Assembly (NCBI RefSeq): GCF_013204795.1
Contig: NZ_JABMKW010000020.1
Span: 806,001-870,000, forward strand
DNA length: 64,000 bases
Source of the DNA: Pedobacter panaciterrae
Lineage (GTDB): Bacteria; Bacteroidota; Bacteroidia; Sphingobacteriales; Sphingobacteriaceae
Direction of reading: 5' to 3'
The position numbers and the translations under genes were made by a program. The notes beneath the pieces were generated by a model. That model searched no databases. It was not told where the DNA came from and worked only from the letters and a program-made list of their open reading frames with translations. Positions 17,863-27,065 of this stretch are shown piece after piece (position 1 is the first letter of the stretch; every line of letters starts with the position of its first letter).

Positions 17863-18770
17863 TATTTATTGGATAATTCTAATGGATTATTAAATACTGG
17901 CTTTCCATTCATTTTATTTGACATGCTCATTTTAGCATCCATCTCTTCTTTGGTCATCTCCTTGCCTGTTTCATCTTTAAAAACCATTTTTGTTTGCACA
18001 TTTGCACCAGCCGGAATTGGCATATTCCTTAACATATTACCACCTGGATTCTTCTCAAAAACTTTTTTTGCTCTCGCAAGATCAGCTGAAGTTGTTTCAG
18101 TTATCCCTTTCTGAAGTTCAATATTTACCAATCCTTCTTCTTTTTTATCAAATCCGGCGTAATTAAATACCACTTCTTTCTTATCATCTTCTGCTTGCAG
18201 AATTAACCCGGGCAAACCATTCAATTTCCAGGGACCATATGGAAATGGAAGTTCTGCCGTAAACCATGCAGTATAATTTCGTCCCCGAAATGCGGCTATC
18301 GCTTTTTGACATTTATAACCTCCAATTTCTTTTGTTTCATTGCTGATCTGCCAATCAATTGAGGGATATTGCTGAGGTATACTATATGCAGTAAGTCCAA
18401 CCTTATCTATCAGCAGCATTTTCTTGTCCTGATGAAAATTATAAATCTCTTCGTTTGTAAGATTTGGTGAACTAAAAGCAAGCATCTGATGCCCTCCTTC
18501 ATTTCCACTGCTAAACTCCTTCATTTGTTTTAAAGCTTCTTCGGTTTTAGTAGCCAGACTCTGGCTTTTATATAAGCTTGAGTTTTTGGCGATATAAAGA
18601 ACCATTTCTTCTTTTTTGGGTTTATCCCGATGATTAGTGTCTGTTACATGAGTAAAGTCATATCTGATTTCGGCCAGAACAGGATCTTTGACTTGGGCAA
18701 AGGCACTCGAATTTGTAAAGATTATTGGCGTAATCAGCGCAAATGCAATTAACATTTCTTTTGTTTTCAT
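17862..18770 (-). CDS. GLPGLI family secreted protein
   Basis: A 302-residue exported protein that carries the family signature LNGLPGLILQ. A typical signal peptide runs from MKTKEMLIAFALITPI to the Ala-Phe-Ala-Gln cleavage region. I use the ATG at 18770 because the upstream extension (start at 18815) would put 15 residues before the signal peptide and would overlap promoter-like DNA. GLPGLI proteins are confined to Bacteroidota and are usually paired with a TonB-receptor-like barrel, as here. Their biochemical role is not established; this one is likely periplasmic. Confidence 0.88.
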   Translation of the reverse strand: MKTKEMLIAFALITPIIFTNSSAFAQVKDPVLAEIRYDFTHVTDTNHRDKPKKEEMVLYIAKNSSLYKSQSLATKTEEALKQMKEFSSGNEGGHQMLAFSSPNLTNEEIYNFHQDKKMLLIDKVGLTAYSIPQQYPSIDWQISNETKEIGGYKCQKAIAAFRGRNYTAWFTAELPFPYGPWKLNGLPGLILQAEDDKKEVVFNYAGFDKKEEGLVNIELQKGITETTSADLARAKKVFEKNPGGNMLRNMPIPAGANVQTKMVFKDETGKEMTKEEMDAKMSMSNKMNGKPVFNNPLELSNK

Positions 18771-18796
18771 TGTCTTCTTTTTTAAGGTCTGTATAT

Positions 18797-18804
18797 CAAA
18801 ACTA
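18797..18804 (-). promoter_or_regulatory. Candidate -7 element for the GLPGLI operon
   Basis: On the minus strand TAGTTTTG matches TANNTTTG. No TTG lies at the -33 distance; instead the phased AGTGTTA array begins 30 bp upstream, as expected of an activator-dependent promoter. Confidence 0.5.
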
Positions 18805-18834
18805 TGGCGAGACAACAGCTTTAGCAGGAAAATG

Positions 18835-18900
18835 AGTGTTAAATAACGTTAACTAAAGACGGTAGTGTTAAATAGTGTTAACCAGTGTTAATGAGTGTTA
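18835..18900. promoter_or_regulatory. Phased direct-repeat array (AGTGTTA), likely response-regulator operator
   Basis: AGTGTTA occurs at 18835, 18864, 18874, 18884 and 18894, and a degenerate copy (AACGTTA) at 18845. Four consecutive copies are exactly 10 bp apart and the others fit the same phase within one base. OmpR-family regulators bind direct repeats about one helical turn apart. The array lies between the divergent GLPGLI operon and the histidine kinase/OmpR-type regulator genes and ends about 30 bp from a -7 element on each side. It is a strong candidate operator for the regulator at 20427. The binding claim is inference; the repeats are seen directly. Confidence 0.7.
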
Positions 18901-18909
18901 TCAGATCGC

Positions 18910-18937
18910 TTGTAAAAGCATGATTATCATATCTTTG
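18910..18937 (+). promoter_or_regulatory. Candidate promoter for the histidine kinase operon
   Basis: TTG at 18910-18912 is followed 17 bp later by TATCTTTG (18930-18937). The spacing is slightly shorter than the usual 19 bp. The repeat array ends 10 bp upstream. Confidence 0.55.
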
Positions 18938-18959
18938 CTACTACCTTATAGATTTCGAA

Positions 18960-20411
18960 ATGTTATCAAAAAGAATTCGGTTTATTGTACTCATTGTTGC
19001 CTGCTCGCTTGCCGGAATCTTTCTATTCCAATGTTACTGGTTATACAACTCCTACCTTCTTTCGACAAAGCAATTTGAAAATGATGTTCAGGAGGTATTA
19101 CAAAAACTGCAGACCGCACATGTAGTATCAGAATTAAAAGCAGAGGGAAACATTACAGGATCAAATACCGAATCAAGCAAAGCAAAAATTTCTATGCTTA
19201 CCAGGGTCCTTCAAAACATGCCCGATCAATTTCCAACTGATAGCGCTACTTCCAGGTCTCGTTCAATCTTTTATTCTTTTGTAGATACACTACCAGAAAA
19301 ACCAGATGGTGGCCTAAGAAATAAAATTCAATTTAAAGGAAAGAAGCTAACCATAAGTACCGGCTACAATTATAAGAAAAATGAATTTGCAGCTCTGGAG
19401 CAGCATTTAAGAACTGAATTAGATGCCCTTTTAAAGAATCAGGGAATCTACTCGACCTTTGCCTTTAAATTATCAAACGCCAGTGCTAAAGGCGATAATT
19501 TTATTAGCGACAGCACTTTATTTGCAAACAGCACTAAAAAGAAATTTCAAGTATTTATAGGCTTATCAAAACCGTATTTGTTGCAAATTACCGTGAGCAA
19601 CCATTTTCAGTATGTGTTTAAACAAATGCAATGGGTTTTGTTGGCTTCTGTATTGATGATTGGCATAACTATATTGGCGTTTGTATATATGCTACGCACC
19701 ATTTTTCAGCAGAAGAAACTATCGGAAATAAAAACTGATTTCATCAACAACATGACTCATGAATTTAAAACTCCGATATCAACGGTATCGCTTGCGGTAG
19801 AAGCAATGAAAAGTTTTGATGTGATGAAAAAGCCCGAACAAGCGAAAGAGTATCTGGACATATGCGAACACGAACTTAAGCGAATTTCGGTTATGATAGA
19901 AAAAGTGTTGAGGATGGCAGCATTTGAACGAAGTGAGATTAAACTTTCCCTGCAAAAAAAGAACATAGGTAAACTCATAAATGATGTTGCAACCAATATG
20001 CGGCCCCAGCTTGAGCAAAGAAATGCAAGCTTATCGATTAAACCCACTACAGGAAAAACTGAGGCCATGATAGACGCTGATCATTTTTCAAACGTAATCT
20101 ATAACCTGATCGACAATAGTCTAAAATATACGGATGAACCTCCTGAGATCGAGATCACAAATGGAATAAATGCTGGCGAAAACCTACTGGAGATAGTTAT
20201 CGGCGATAATGGTATCGGCATACCTGAGGCTTATCATGATAAGGTATTTGATAGCTTTTTCCGCGTTCCTACGGGCAATCTCCATAAAGTAAAGGGATTT
20301 GGTCTTGGATTAAATTACGTTGCTGGTATTGTAAAAAAACATAATGGCACCATTGAATTAAAAAGTAGTATAGGCAAAGGAACTTTTTTCATCATTACAG
20401 TACCTGTATAA
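18960..20411 (+). CDS. Sensor histidine kinase
   Basis: A 483-residue inner-membrane kinase. It has two membrane helices (about 7-28 and 222-245) that enclose a periplasmic sensor of about 190 residues without a domain I recognise. The dimerisation domain carries the phospho-accepting histidine H267 in THEFKTPISTVSLAVEAM. The ATPase domain shows the N box (VIYNLIDNSLKY), G1 (GDNGIGIP), F box and G2 (KGFGLGLNYV). All catalytic motifs are intact. The response regulator follows 15 bp later, so the two form a classical pair. The nearby GLPGLI/outer-membrane operon is the probable target. Confidence 0.95.
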   Translation: MLSKRIRFIVLIVACSLAGIFLFQCYWLYNSYLLSTKQFENDVQEVLQKLQTAHVVSELKAEGNITGSNTESSKAKISMLTRVLQNMPDQFPTDSATSRSRSIFYSFVDTLPEKPDGGLRNKIQFKGKKLTISTGYNYKKNEFAALEQHLRTELDALLKNQGIYSTFAFKLSNASAKGDNFISDSTLFANSTKKKFQVFIGLSKPYLLQITVSNHFQYVFKQMQWVLLASVLMIGITILAFVYMLRTIFQQKKLSEIKTDFINNMTHEFKTPISTVSLAVEAMKSFDVMKKPEQAKEYLDICEHELKRISVMIEKVLRMAAFERSEIKLSLQKKNIGKLINDVATNMRPQLEQRNASLSIKPTTGKTEAMIDADHFSNVIYNLIDNSLKYTDEPPEIEITNGINAGENLLEIVIGDNGIGIPEAYHDKVFDSFFRVPTGNLHKVKGFGLGLNYVAGIVKKHNGTIELKSSIGKGTFFIITVPV

Positions 20412-20426
20412 CAATGAAACATCAAA

Positions 20427-21119
20427 ATGGTTAAATTGAAGATATTATTAGCAGAAGATGAACCCTTTTTAGGAAAGATCATAAAAGAAAGTTTCGAAAC
20501 AAGAGATTTTGAGGTATCATGGGTTCAAAACGGAATTAAGGCCTATTCAGTATTTAGAAGTTTTCAGCCTGACATCTGCATTCTGGATGTGATGATGCCC
20601 GAAAAAGATGGTTTTTCAGTAACGGAAGATATCCGAAAGGTTGATACCGCTGTGCCAATTCTTTTTCTTACGGCGAGGTCATTAACCGAGGATGTAATCA
20701 AAGGATTTGAAATGGGGTGCAATGATTATTTGAAAAAGCCTTTTAGCATGGAAGAACTTATAGTAAGGGTTAAGTCGCTATTAGGTCGTTCAGAGAGACA
20801 CAAAACAAACCTGTCAATTGAAAACTTTAGTATTGGCAATTATGAATTTAACAACACCATACAGGAATTAACATTAGGTAACGAAAGTGTAAAGCTGTCT
20901 TTTCGCGAAGCATCCTTATTAAAGATGCTGATTGAGAATAAGAATCAGGTGCTAGCCAGAAAATTAGCTTTAGACTATCTTTGGGGAGAGGACAATTTTT
21001 TTGCTGCCAGAAGTATGGATGTATTTATTACCAAATTACGTAAACATTTAAAGCACGATACAAATATTGAAATTGTAAATATTCGTGGAGTGGGTTATAA
21101 ATTAATCATCAACGATTAA
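20427..21119 (+). CDS. OmpR-family response regulator
   Basis: A 230-residue regulator with an N-terminal receiver (about 4-118) and a C-terminal winged-helix DNA-binding domain (about 130-228). The receiver shows the acidic pair in LLAEDEP, phospho-acceptor D54 in CILDVMMPEKDG, the threonine in FLTARS and the lysine in LKKPF. The effector domain ends in the usual MDVFITKLRKHLK and IVNIRGVGYKL motifs. It is the partner of the kinase just upstream. The 10-bp direct repeats at 18835-18900 and 31491-31510 suit this family's binding mode. Its stop overlaps the stop of the convergent efflux pump gene by 4 bp. Confidence 0.95.
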   Translation: MVKLKILLAEDEPFLGKIIKESFETRDFEVSWVQNGIKAYSVFRSFQPDICILDVMMPEKDGFSVTEDIRKVDTAVPILFLTARSLTEDVIKGFEMGCNDYLKKPFSMEELIVRVKSLLGRSERHKTNLSIENFSIGNYEFNNTIQELTLGNESVKLSFREASLLKMLIENKNQVLARKLALDYLWGEDNFFAARSMDVFITKLRKHLKHDTNIEIVNIRGVGYKLIIND

Positions 21120-22540
21120 TGGGAGAAGTTTGCACTTGCAGCCACGGCTTTCTTTTCGGGGAGTAATATTAAAAACAAACCTACTAAAACAAGCAAGAAC
21201 ATATTAACGGACATGGCGGTCTGGTAAGCTTTTAAATAAGTAATAGTTGAAGGATTTTCGCCAGCCAGAGAAAAGAACAGGCCGCCAATAATTCCAATAC
21301 CAAGAGCAATGGCAGTTTGCTGAAACGTAGCGTAAGTGCCAGAAGCCGCGCCGGCAAACTTTGTTGGTATGCTTTTTAATGCCATTGTCATCAATGATGG
21401 AAGCACCGAACCACAACCAAATCCATATATAAACAGAACAGGATAAGCAATAAACCTGTTAATGTCGACTGAATTGAATACAACGATATGCAATGCACTG
21501 GCAATAATCATGATCAGTATTCCACCCTGTAACACTTTTTTTCCATATTTAGGTACTAAACGAATTGAAATCAGGGATGCAACCACAAAACCAAGTCCCT
21601 GCAATACAAAGAACAAACCTGCCTCTGTAGAACTAATTCCAAATCCTATTTGTAACAGGATCACATTGAGCAGAAAATAAGAATCCTGTACCATAAAATA
21701 AAACAATACAGCCCAAAGTGCTATGTTAAAATCTTTGAAGGCGAACAGTTTCATGTCGATGAGGGGGTATCCTCCTCGGTTGAGTTTTTGTTTCTGATCA
21801 TAGACAAACCAAAGTAGCAACGGCACAGATCCTCCGACACAAATCAGGCTCCAAAGTGGCCACCCTAACTCCCTGCCGCGGATCAAGGGATAAATTAAAG
21901 CCATTAAAGTTAATGTAAGAAGTAGCACACCTGAGTAATCGAATTTCTCTTTGGCCTGACTGCTCTGGCTGGGCAGGAATTTTACTGCAAGGAAAACTGA
22001 AGCTAGCCCCAAGGGAACATTGATTAGGAAAATAAGACGCCAGCCTGCCACAATGAAATGCAGATCGGGCAATAGACCACCTAAAAATTGTCCGATAACA
22101 GACGCTGAGCCGGCAATACTTCCATAAATACTAATAGCTTTTATACGTTCCACAGGATTTGGAAAAAGCACCTGGATATAGGAAATACCTTGGGGAATCA
22201 TAAAACCTGCACTGATGCCCTGTAGCAAACGGGCTAGATTTAACTGAAAAGCAGTTTGAGAAATACCACAAAAGGCAGAGGCAACGGTAAAAGCAATCAT
22301 TCCAATCAGAAAAACCCTTTTCTTCCCGAACTGGTCACCAGCCCTCCCTCCGGTAATCAGAAAGGCTGCATAACCAAGCAGGTATAAAGCAATAACGAGT
22401 TGGATATCACCATCAGAACCATTAATGCCTTTACGTATTGAGGGTAAGGCTACGTTAACAATAAAAATATCAATAACTGCTAAAAAAATAGAAGATGAGA
22501 TAATTGTCAATAGAAACCATTTTGAAATTTGTCTGCTCAT
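21116..22540 (-). CDS. MFS drug/H+ antiporter, DHA2 (EmrB/QacA) type
   Basis: A 474-residue inner-membrane transporter with about 14 hydrophobic helices, which is typical of the DHA2 group. Characteristic motifs are DIFIVNVALPSI in helix 1, LYLLGYAAFLITGGRAGDQFGKKRVF (motif A) and the helix-5 antiporter region near GSIAGSASVIGQFLGG. It probably exports toxic compounds in exchange for protons. It is divergent from an HxlR regulator 74 bp away, a common arrangement in which the regulator senses a compound and controls the pump. The substrate cannot be inferred. Confidence 0.9.
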   Translation of the reverse strand: MSRQISKWFLLTIISSSIFLAVIDIFIVNVALPSIRKGINGSDGDIQLVIALYLLGYAAFLITGGRAGDQFGKKRVFLIGMIAFTVASAFCGISQTAFQLNLARLLQGISAGFMIPQGISYIQVLFPNPVERIKAISIYGSIAGSASVIGQFLGGLLPDLHFIVAGWRLIFLINVPLGLASVFLAVKFLPSQSSQAKEKFDYSGVLLLTLTLMALIYPLIRGRELGWPLWSLICVGGSVPLLLWFVYDQKQKLNRGGYPLIDMKLFAFKDFNIALWAVLFYFMVQDSYFLLNVILLQIGFGISSTEAGLFFVLQGLGFVVASLISIRLVPKYGKKVLQGGILIMIIASALHIVVFNSVDINRFIAYPVLFIYGFGCGSVLPSLMTMALKSIPTKFAGAASGTYATFQQTAIALGIGIIGGLFFSLAGENPSTITYLKAYQTAMSVNMFLLVLVGLFLILLPEKKAVAASANFSH

Positions 22541-22614
22541 TTTTGGTTAAATTAGCCAGCAAAATTGAAGTCTTTGAGACAGGTGCACAAGTAGTTTTAA
22601 AAAAGATACCAGGT

Positions 22615-22992
22615 ATGAAAAAAGATACGAATATTGATTTACAGCCATTTGTAAAAGAGGAAACCGGAGAATATAACTGCCCGATGACAAAAGTGCTTCG
22701 TATTATTGGTGGCAAATGGAAGCTGCTGATCCTGAATGCTATTTTATTGGAATGTCCGAAGCGTTTTGGGGCACTTAAAAAGAAGATGCCTGATATTACC
22801 CAGGCTACGCTTACTACACAATTGCGCGAGCTGGAACGTGATGGTATTATTTTACGAACGGTTTATGCAGAATCGCCACCAAGAGTAGAATATAAGTTAA
22901 CTGAATTGGGCTTAACCCTGGTTCCGATTATTGAATTGTTAAACCAATGGGGCAATACCCATTGCATCCACAATAAAGAGGGTGTCCTCTAA
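22615..22992 (+). CDS. HxlR-family winged-helix transcriptional regulator
   Basis: A small DNA-binding protein (125 residues from the ATG at 22615). The family core is clear: CPMTKVLRIIGGKWKLLIL, then RFGALKKKMPDITQATLTTQ, RELERDGIILR and YKLTELGLTL. An in-frame ATG at 22504 would add 37 residues that overlap the divergent pump gene and do not belong to the fold, so I use 22615. HxlR proteins respond to electrophiles or redox stress, often through a cysteine; C in YNCPMTK is a candidate. It probably controls the divergent MFS pump. Confidence 0.9.
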   Translation: MKKDTNIDLQPFVKEETGEYNCPMTKVLRIIGGKWKLLILNAILLECPKRFGALKKKMPDITQATLTTQLRELERDGIILRTVYAESPPRVEYKLTELGLTLVPIIELLNQWGNTHCIHNKEGVL

Positions 22993-22999
22993 AAGGTAA

Positions 23000-23031
23000 G
23001 GTCATCCTCTCGAGGTAAAGAGAGGATGACC
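23000..23031. terminator. Perfect 12-bp hairpin between convergent genes
   Basis: GGTCATCCTCTC and GAGAGGATGACC form a perfect 12-bp stem with an 8-base loop, between the HxlR gene and the end of the TonB receptor gene. There is no T run, so it is either a weak bidirectional terminator or a palindromic repeat; the GTCATCC start resembles the repeat found inside the gene at 43208. Confidence 0.5.
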
Positions 23032-23039
23032 AGGTGAGG

Positions 23040-25817
23040 CTACAAACGTCCCCTAGCTTCATTTCCTGCAGCGTCCACGTTTTCCTTACTGTCTTGCTTT
23101 TTCCCACTCGAGAAATTATAGGTGAAGAAAACGCCAATATACCTCACAAAATCAAGTCTGTTTCTTAAAACGTTTCTGGTAAATTCCGCAGTATTGATTT
23201 CATATCGAGGTTTATATAAATGAAAAGGGTCCTGCAATTCAAAACTCGAAGTTAGTCGATCATTAAGAAAGCTCTTTTTTATGTTTATGTCCAGTTTGCC
23301 AACTCTTTGTTGGTCATAAATACCATAGAAATCACTGGTTTTATAAAATCCTGAAACCTCAACAAAGTACTTTCTCGGCAAATTAAATTTACTGGCAGTC
23401 CTAACGTATTGTATAAATTTAGACCTGTTTAAGGTCTCAGTGCCATGAATATCTATCGTCCGGTACCTCAGCGTGGCACTCGTATTAATTTCCCACCAAT
23501 TGGTTAACTTTATTGGAATGTACAAAGAGGTGAAAACATTATTATTGTCAGTGATATTTTCGTCCCTTGAAATGATGACATCCCCAATATTAGTGAGATT
23601 CTCAGTAATGGCATTATTGGTATTTTGATACCCAACAGTTAAACTGTATTTCCTGTTTAACAAATATTCCAATTGCAAATTATTGCTGAAGTAAGATCGC
23701 AAGTTAGGATTTCCTTCCTGGATGCTATTGAGACTTACATAGGTAACAAAAGGATTCAATTGTCTGAATCCAGGGCGATCTATCGTTCTGTTATATGAGA
23801 GTGTAAGTGAATGATTTTCTCCAAATTTCCTATTTAAAAAAGCGGATGGAAAAAAGTTCCACTGGTTACGTCCGATAGTTTGTTCTGTAGTAACTGATTT
23901 ACCATGGTAATTAGTTTGTTCAGTCCTTATTCCGACTTTGAAATCCCATTGTTTAAAAGACTTGGCAACCGTGCCGTAGAAGGCCAGAATATATTCACTA
24001 TACAAAAACCTGTTGGACTTTAAGGGATCTAATGGAGACTGCTCATTCAGGCCATTTCGAAAATCCATTGAATAATCCGTATTGGATGCAGTAAATTTAC
24101 TTCCGGTATTAAATACAAGTAATTTAAAGAGATGTTTTTCTAAATCTATATTGGCTACATGCACCATCGATTTGCCGATCGTCTTGGTGAATAAGCTATC
24201 ACGAGGATGGGATTCTGCCCCATTTCCGTTTAAAAATTCAGTTTCTAAAGCGGAAGGGTCTCTCAAGCCATAGGATATATAGCTATACCCAATATCCAGT
24301 TTACTACCAATTGTATCAAGTTTATTCCGGTAAAATGCGTTAGCCATTTGGTTAACATAACGAAATGTAGTGCTTTTTTTTGTGTGCAAAGAAGAGTCGA
24401 CAGTACTTGCCTTTATATTGGCCAGATAATCAATATCTGTTTTATATATGCTACTGACACTGCCAGGATTGGTAAACATATTGTAACTGACGCCAAGGGT
24501 TTGTTGAGAATTCAGTTTATAATCCACACTGGCATTATAGCCTATGCTGTGATAACGTTCGTCGTACTTTTCGGTTTGCTTGCTAATAATGCCTGTTGAT
24601 TTGAACTGCTGACTAATGTTATCTTCATAAAAAGCCGGAGTCCAGAAATAATTAAAACTTCCCTGAAAATTAAATTTACCTGCACGGTAATTCAAAAATG
24701 TTGTGGCTTTTGTGTTGTCGTATTTATTATACCAGTACCCGCTGCTTACATTACCGCTAAGCCCGTATTTGTACTCAGATTTTAAAACAATATTTATAAT
24801 TACTCCGCCATTTTGCGCATCATTTTCGGCCCCAGGAACTGCTTTCAACTCATAAGATTTGATGGATTCAGAAGGAATAGACCGAAGATAAGATAACAAC
24901 TGATCTCCCGACAGCAAGACTTTCCTGTTGTCAATATATACAGTCACACCTTGAGAGCCCCTGAACACAATTTCTTTTCCACTCACATAAACACCAGGTA
25001 TTACGTTAAATAGTTTTAGGGCATCTTCACCTTTTTCATAGATACTACCCTCTATATTTAGGATCAATTTATCGAGAGAGCGACTGATTAGCTGCCTTGT
25101 AGTGGTAATAGTAACATCTTTTAATTGTATAGCTGATTTATTAAGAACAATATCAGGCACTTCAAGTACCTCTGCATTCCCTACGGTAATTTTCTGCATT
25201 AAGCTGTCTGTTTCCACTGACGATACCTTAAGCAAGTAGTCTCCCTGCTCATAAACCTTTAGGCTAAATCGGCCACCGGTGTCTGCTAGTGACGTAGAAA
25301 CAATATTTTGATTGGTAACCTTCATAATTTGGATAGTAGCCAATTCAACTGGTTTGTGGTCAGAACCTACTATCCTCCCCCTTACAGTATACCCGGTTTC
25401 TTGTCTGCGCCTTTCCAGTAGAATATTATTGTTGACCTGTCGGAAAGAAAAATCCGTGTTTTTTAACAGTTCATATAATGTGTTTTCTACCGTTCTTGTA
25501 CTAAATGCGATATTGAGGTCTGTAATTTCCTTTATTTCCGATTTCCTATAATAGAATCGGAAATTCGTTTGTGCCTCAATTTTTTTTAAACCAGCTAGTA
25601 AACTTTCATCTTCCAGTTTAATCGTCACTTTGCAATCGCTCATTTTCTGACCGTTTACCGGTACAGCCATGAGGAACTGCAATGAAATTAAGAAGAAAAG
25701 AGATATGACAATACTTACACGCATCAACCAGATTATAAATTGTTTATTTAATGTTATTATACCAATGAGATAAGCACATGCCACCCCCATATTCCACATT
25801 GTTGCAGAATTTTTCAT
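23040..25817 (-). CDS. TonB-dependent receptor with STN domain, ECF/FecR-controlled
   Basis: An outer-membrane transporter of 925 residues from the ATG at 25817; a GTG 48 bp upstream would only add a non-signal-like extension. After the membrane-targeting N-terminus there is an STN domain (about 57-115; LKKIEAQTNFRFYYRKSEI), which lets such receptors signal to a FecR protein. A CarboxypepD-regulatory domain (about 125-215) and plug region (FNVIPGVYVSGKEIVFRG) follow, then a long beta-barrel. The gene is the last of the order sigma factor, FecR, receptor. The cargo is unknown and no SusD partner is adjacent. Confidence 0.9.
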   Translation of the reverse strand: MKNSATMWNMGVACAYLIGIITLNKQFIIWLMRVSIVISLFFLISLQFLMAVPVNGQKMSDCKVTIKLEDESLLAGLKKIEAQTNFRFYYRKSEIKEITDLNIAFSTRTVENTLYELLKNTDFSFRQVNNNILLERRRQETGYTVRGRIVGSDHKPVELATIQIMKVTNQNIVSTSLADTGGRFSLKVYEQGDYLLKVSSVETDSLMQKITVGNAEVLEVPDIVLNKSAIQLKDVTITTTRQLISRSLDKLILNIEGSIYEKGEDALKLFNVIPGVYVSGKEIVFRGSQGVTVYIDNRKVLLSGDQLLSYLRSIPSESIKSYELKAVPGAENDAQNGGVIINIVLKSEYKYGLSGNVSSGYWYNKYDNTKATTFLNYRAGKFNFQGSFNYFWTPAFYEDNISQQFKSTGIISKQTEKYDERYHSIGYNASVDYKLNSQQTLGVSYNMFTNPGSVSSIYKTDIDYLANIKASTVDSSLHTKKSTTFRYVNQMANAFYRNKLDTIGSKLDIGYSYISYGLRDPSALETEFLNGNGAESHPRDSLFTKTIGKSMVHVANIDLEKHLFKLLVFNTGSKFTASNTDYSMDFRNGLNEQSPLDPLKSNRFLYSEYILAFYGTVAKSFKQWDFKVGIRTEQTNYHGKSVTTEQTIGRNQWNFFPSAFLNRKFGENHSLTLSYNRTIDRPGFRQLNPFVTYVSLNSIQEGNPNLRSYFSNNLQLEYLLNRKYSLTVGYQNTNNAITENLTNIGDVIISRDENITDNNNVFTSLYIPIKLTNWWEINTSATLRYRTIDIHGTETLNRSKFIQYVRTASKFNLPRKYFVEVSGFYKTSDFYGIYDQQRVGKLDINIKKSFLNDRLTSSFELQDPFHLYKPRYEINTAEFTRNVLRNRLDFVRYIGVFFTYNFSSGKKQDSKENVDAAGNEARGRL

Positions 25818-25874
25818 AATTTTAAAATGTTTTAAGTGATTCCAATTATTTAAAGCCCCGGACACTCCGGGATT

Positions 25875-25904
25875 CCTGTAGACCGATGGCCGTCGGTTTA
25901 CAGG
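25875..25904 (-). other. Hairpin in fecR-receptor intergenic region
   Basis: CCTGTAGACCGA and TCGGTTTACAGG pair over 12 bp with one G-U around TGGCCG. It lies between fecR and the receptor, on the transcript of the operon, without a following T run. It might stabilise or separate the two parts of the message. Confidence 0.4.
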
Positions 25905-25991
25905 TTATTTTGCTGACACTGCTTCCTTGAGGCATATTCAGCGTATATAAAGCTTAGTCGTTATTCATCTAAATAAATTTTGCAGGTAATA

Positions 25992-26978
25992 CTAATTACA
26001 ACCTTCGCCATAGATGACGATGTGTCCACTTGATTTGGTTTCCCAGGTTGCGTTATTAAAGTCAGTGATCACGTCTAAAATTTTGTTCAGTTGATCTCCT
26101 TTCAGTGTTGCGCCGCTAAATCGACATCTTTTTAATTTGTCATTATTAAAAGTAATCTTCACATGAAAATGCTTTTCAAGCTGTATTGCTGCATCTGCAA
26201 GGGTAATATCATCAAAAAGTATATTCTCATCCCTCCAGGCTATAACCGTTTGAGCATCTATTGTTTTTTCGATAGGTTTTCTGCTTATCATATCAAGACT
26301 TACCTGCTGATTGCTGGTAAGAATGCTTAAAACCTTACCGTCGTCTGCTACACTCACTTTACCCCTGGTTACCGTAACTTCCAGCGTATGCTTGCTTTGA
26401 TCTTCTTTAATATTAAAGGCAGTTCCCAGTACTGTGGTAAGTACTTTTCCTGTGTGAATGAGAAAAGGTTTCGCGGCATCATGTTTAACATCAAAATAGG
26501 CTTCCCCCGAAAGATAAATCTCTCTTGTTTTTCCATTAAATACTTTAGGATATTTTAATTCAGAACCGGCATTTAACCAAACCTGGGTACCATCAGCAAG
26601 GGTAATCTGTTTTTTTTCCTGATCAGGAATGGACAGTGAGGTTAAATCTTGCGACAGCATGCGCTTTTCTAATAGTGGCCAGCTTAAGTAGAGGCCAAAA
26701 ACCATAATTAACACGGCTGCCACACCTGCAATTTTGTACCATAAGTATGTTCTTGATTCTATTAGCACTACTTTAGGCTCATTTGCCTTAATAGTATCCT
26801 TAATCTCCATAAACACATCAGAAAGCCATTGCTCTTTACCGGAACGATCTAACTGTTGCCACTCGGGATCAGCATTTCCATTTTCTGCCAACCATTTTTC
26901 AATCAGGTGATCTTCTTCAATAGAAGTCTCTCTTTTTTGGTAACGGCCTAATAAAGCTTCGATATTATCGCGGTTCAT
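25992..26978 (-). CDS. FecR-family anti-sigma factor
   Basis: A 328-residue single-span protein (start at the ATG at 26978; a TTG 18 bp upstream is possible). The N-terminal cytoplasmic part (about 1-75) should bind the sigma factor. A membrane helix follows (about 78-97). The periplasmic FecR domain shows KQITLADGTQVWLNAGSELKYP, LSGEAYFDVKHDAAKPFLIH and VLGTAFNIKE, and a DUF4974-type C-terminal domain receives the signal from the receptor's STN domain. It is 87 bp downstream of the ECF sigma gene. Together with the downstream receptor this is a complete cell-surface signalling set. Confidence 0.92.
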   Translation of the reverse strand: MNRDNIEALLGRYQKRETSIEEDHLIEKWLAENGNADPEWQQLDRSGKEQWLSDVFMEIKDTIKANEPKVVLIESRTYLWYKIAGVAAVLIMVFGLYLSWPLLEKRMLSQDLTSLSIPDQEKKQITLADGTQVWLNAGSELKYPKVFNGKTREIYLSGEAYFDVKHDAAKPFLIHTGKVLTTVLGTAFNIKEDQSKHTLEVTVTRGKVSVADDGKVLSILTSNQQVSLDMISRKPIEKTIDAQTVIAWRDENILFDDITLADAAIQLEKHFHVKITFNNDKLKRCRFSGATLKGDQLNKILDVITDFNNATWETKSSGHIVIYGEGCN

Positions 26979-27065
26979 TTTATCGGATTTTGACAATAGT
27001 CGTATGAACCCCCGTTTGGTACTATGAGAAAATAAAATATTTTTTTTTAGCGTATCATAGAACCG

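Noticed and set aside
22504-22614. Longer HxlR protein
   Set aside because: The extension overlaps the divergent pump gene and does not belong to the HxlR fold.
23000-23031. Ordinary Rho-independent terminator
   Set aside because: The stem is perfect but no T run follows on either strand, so I list it with low confidence only.
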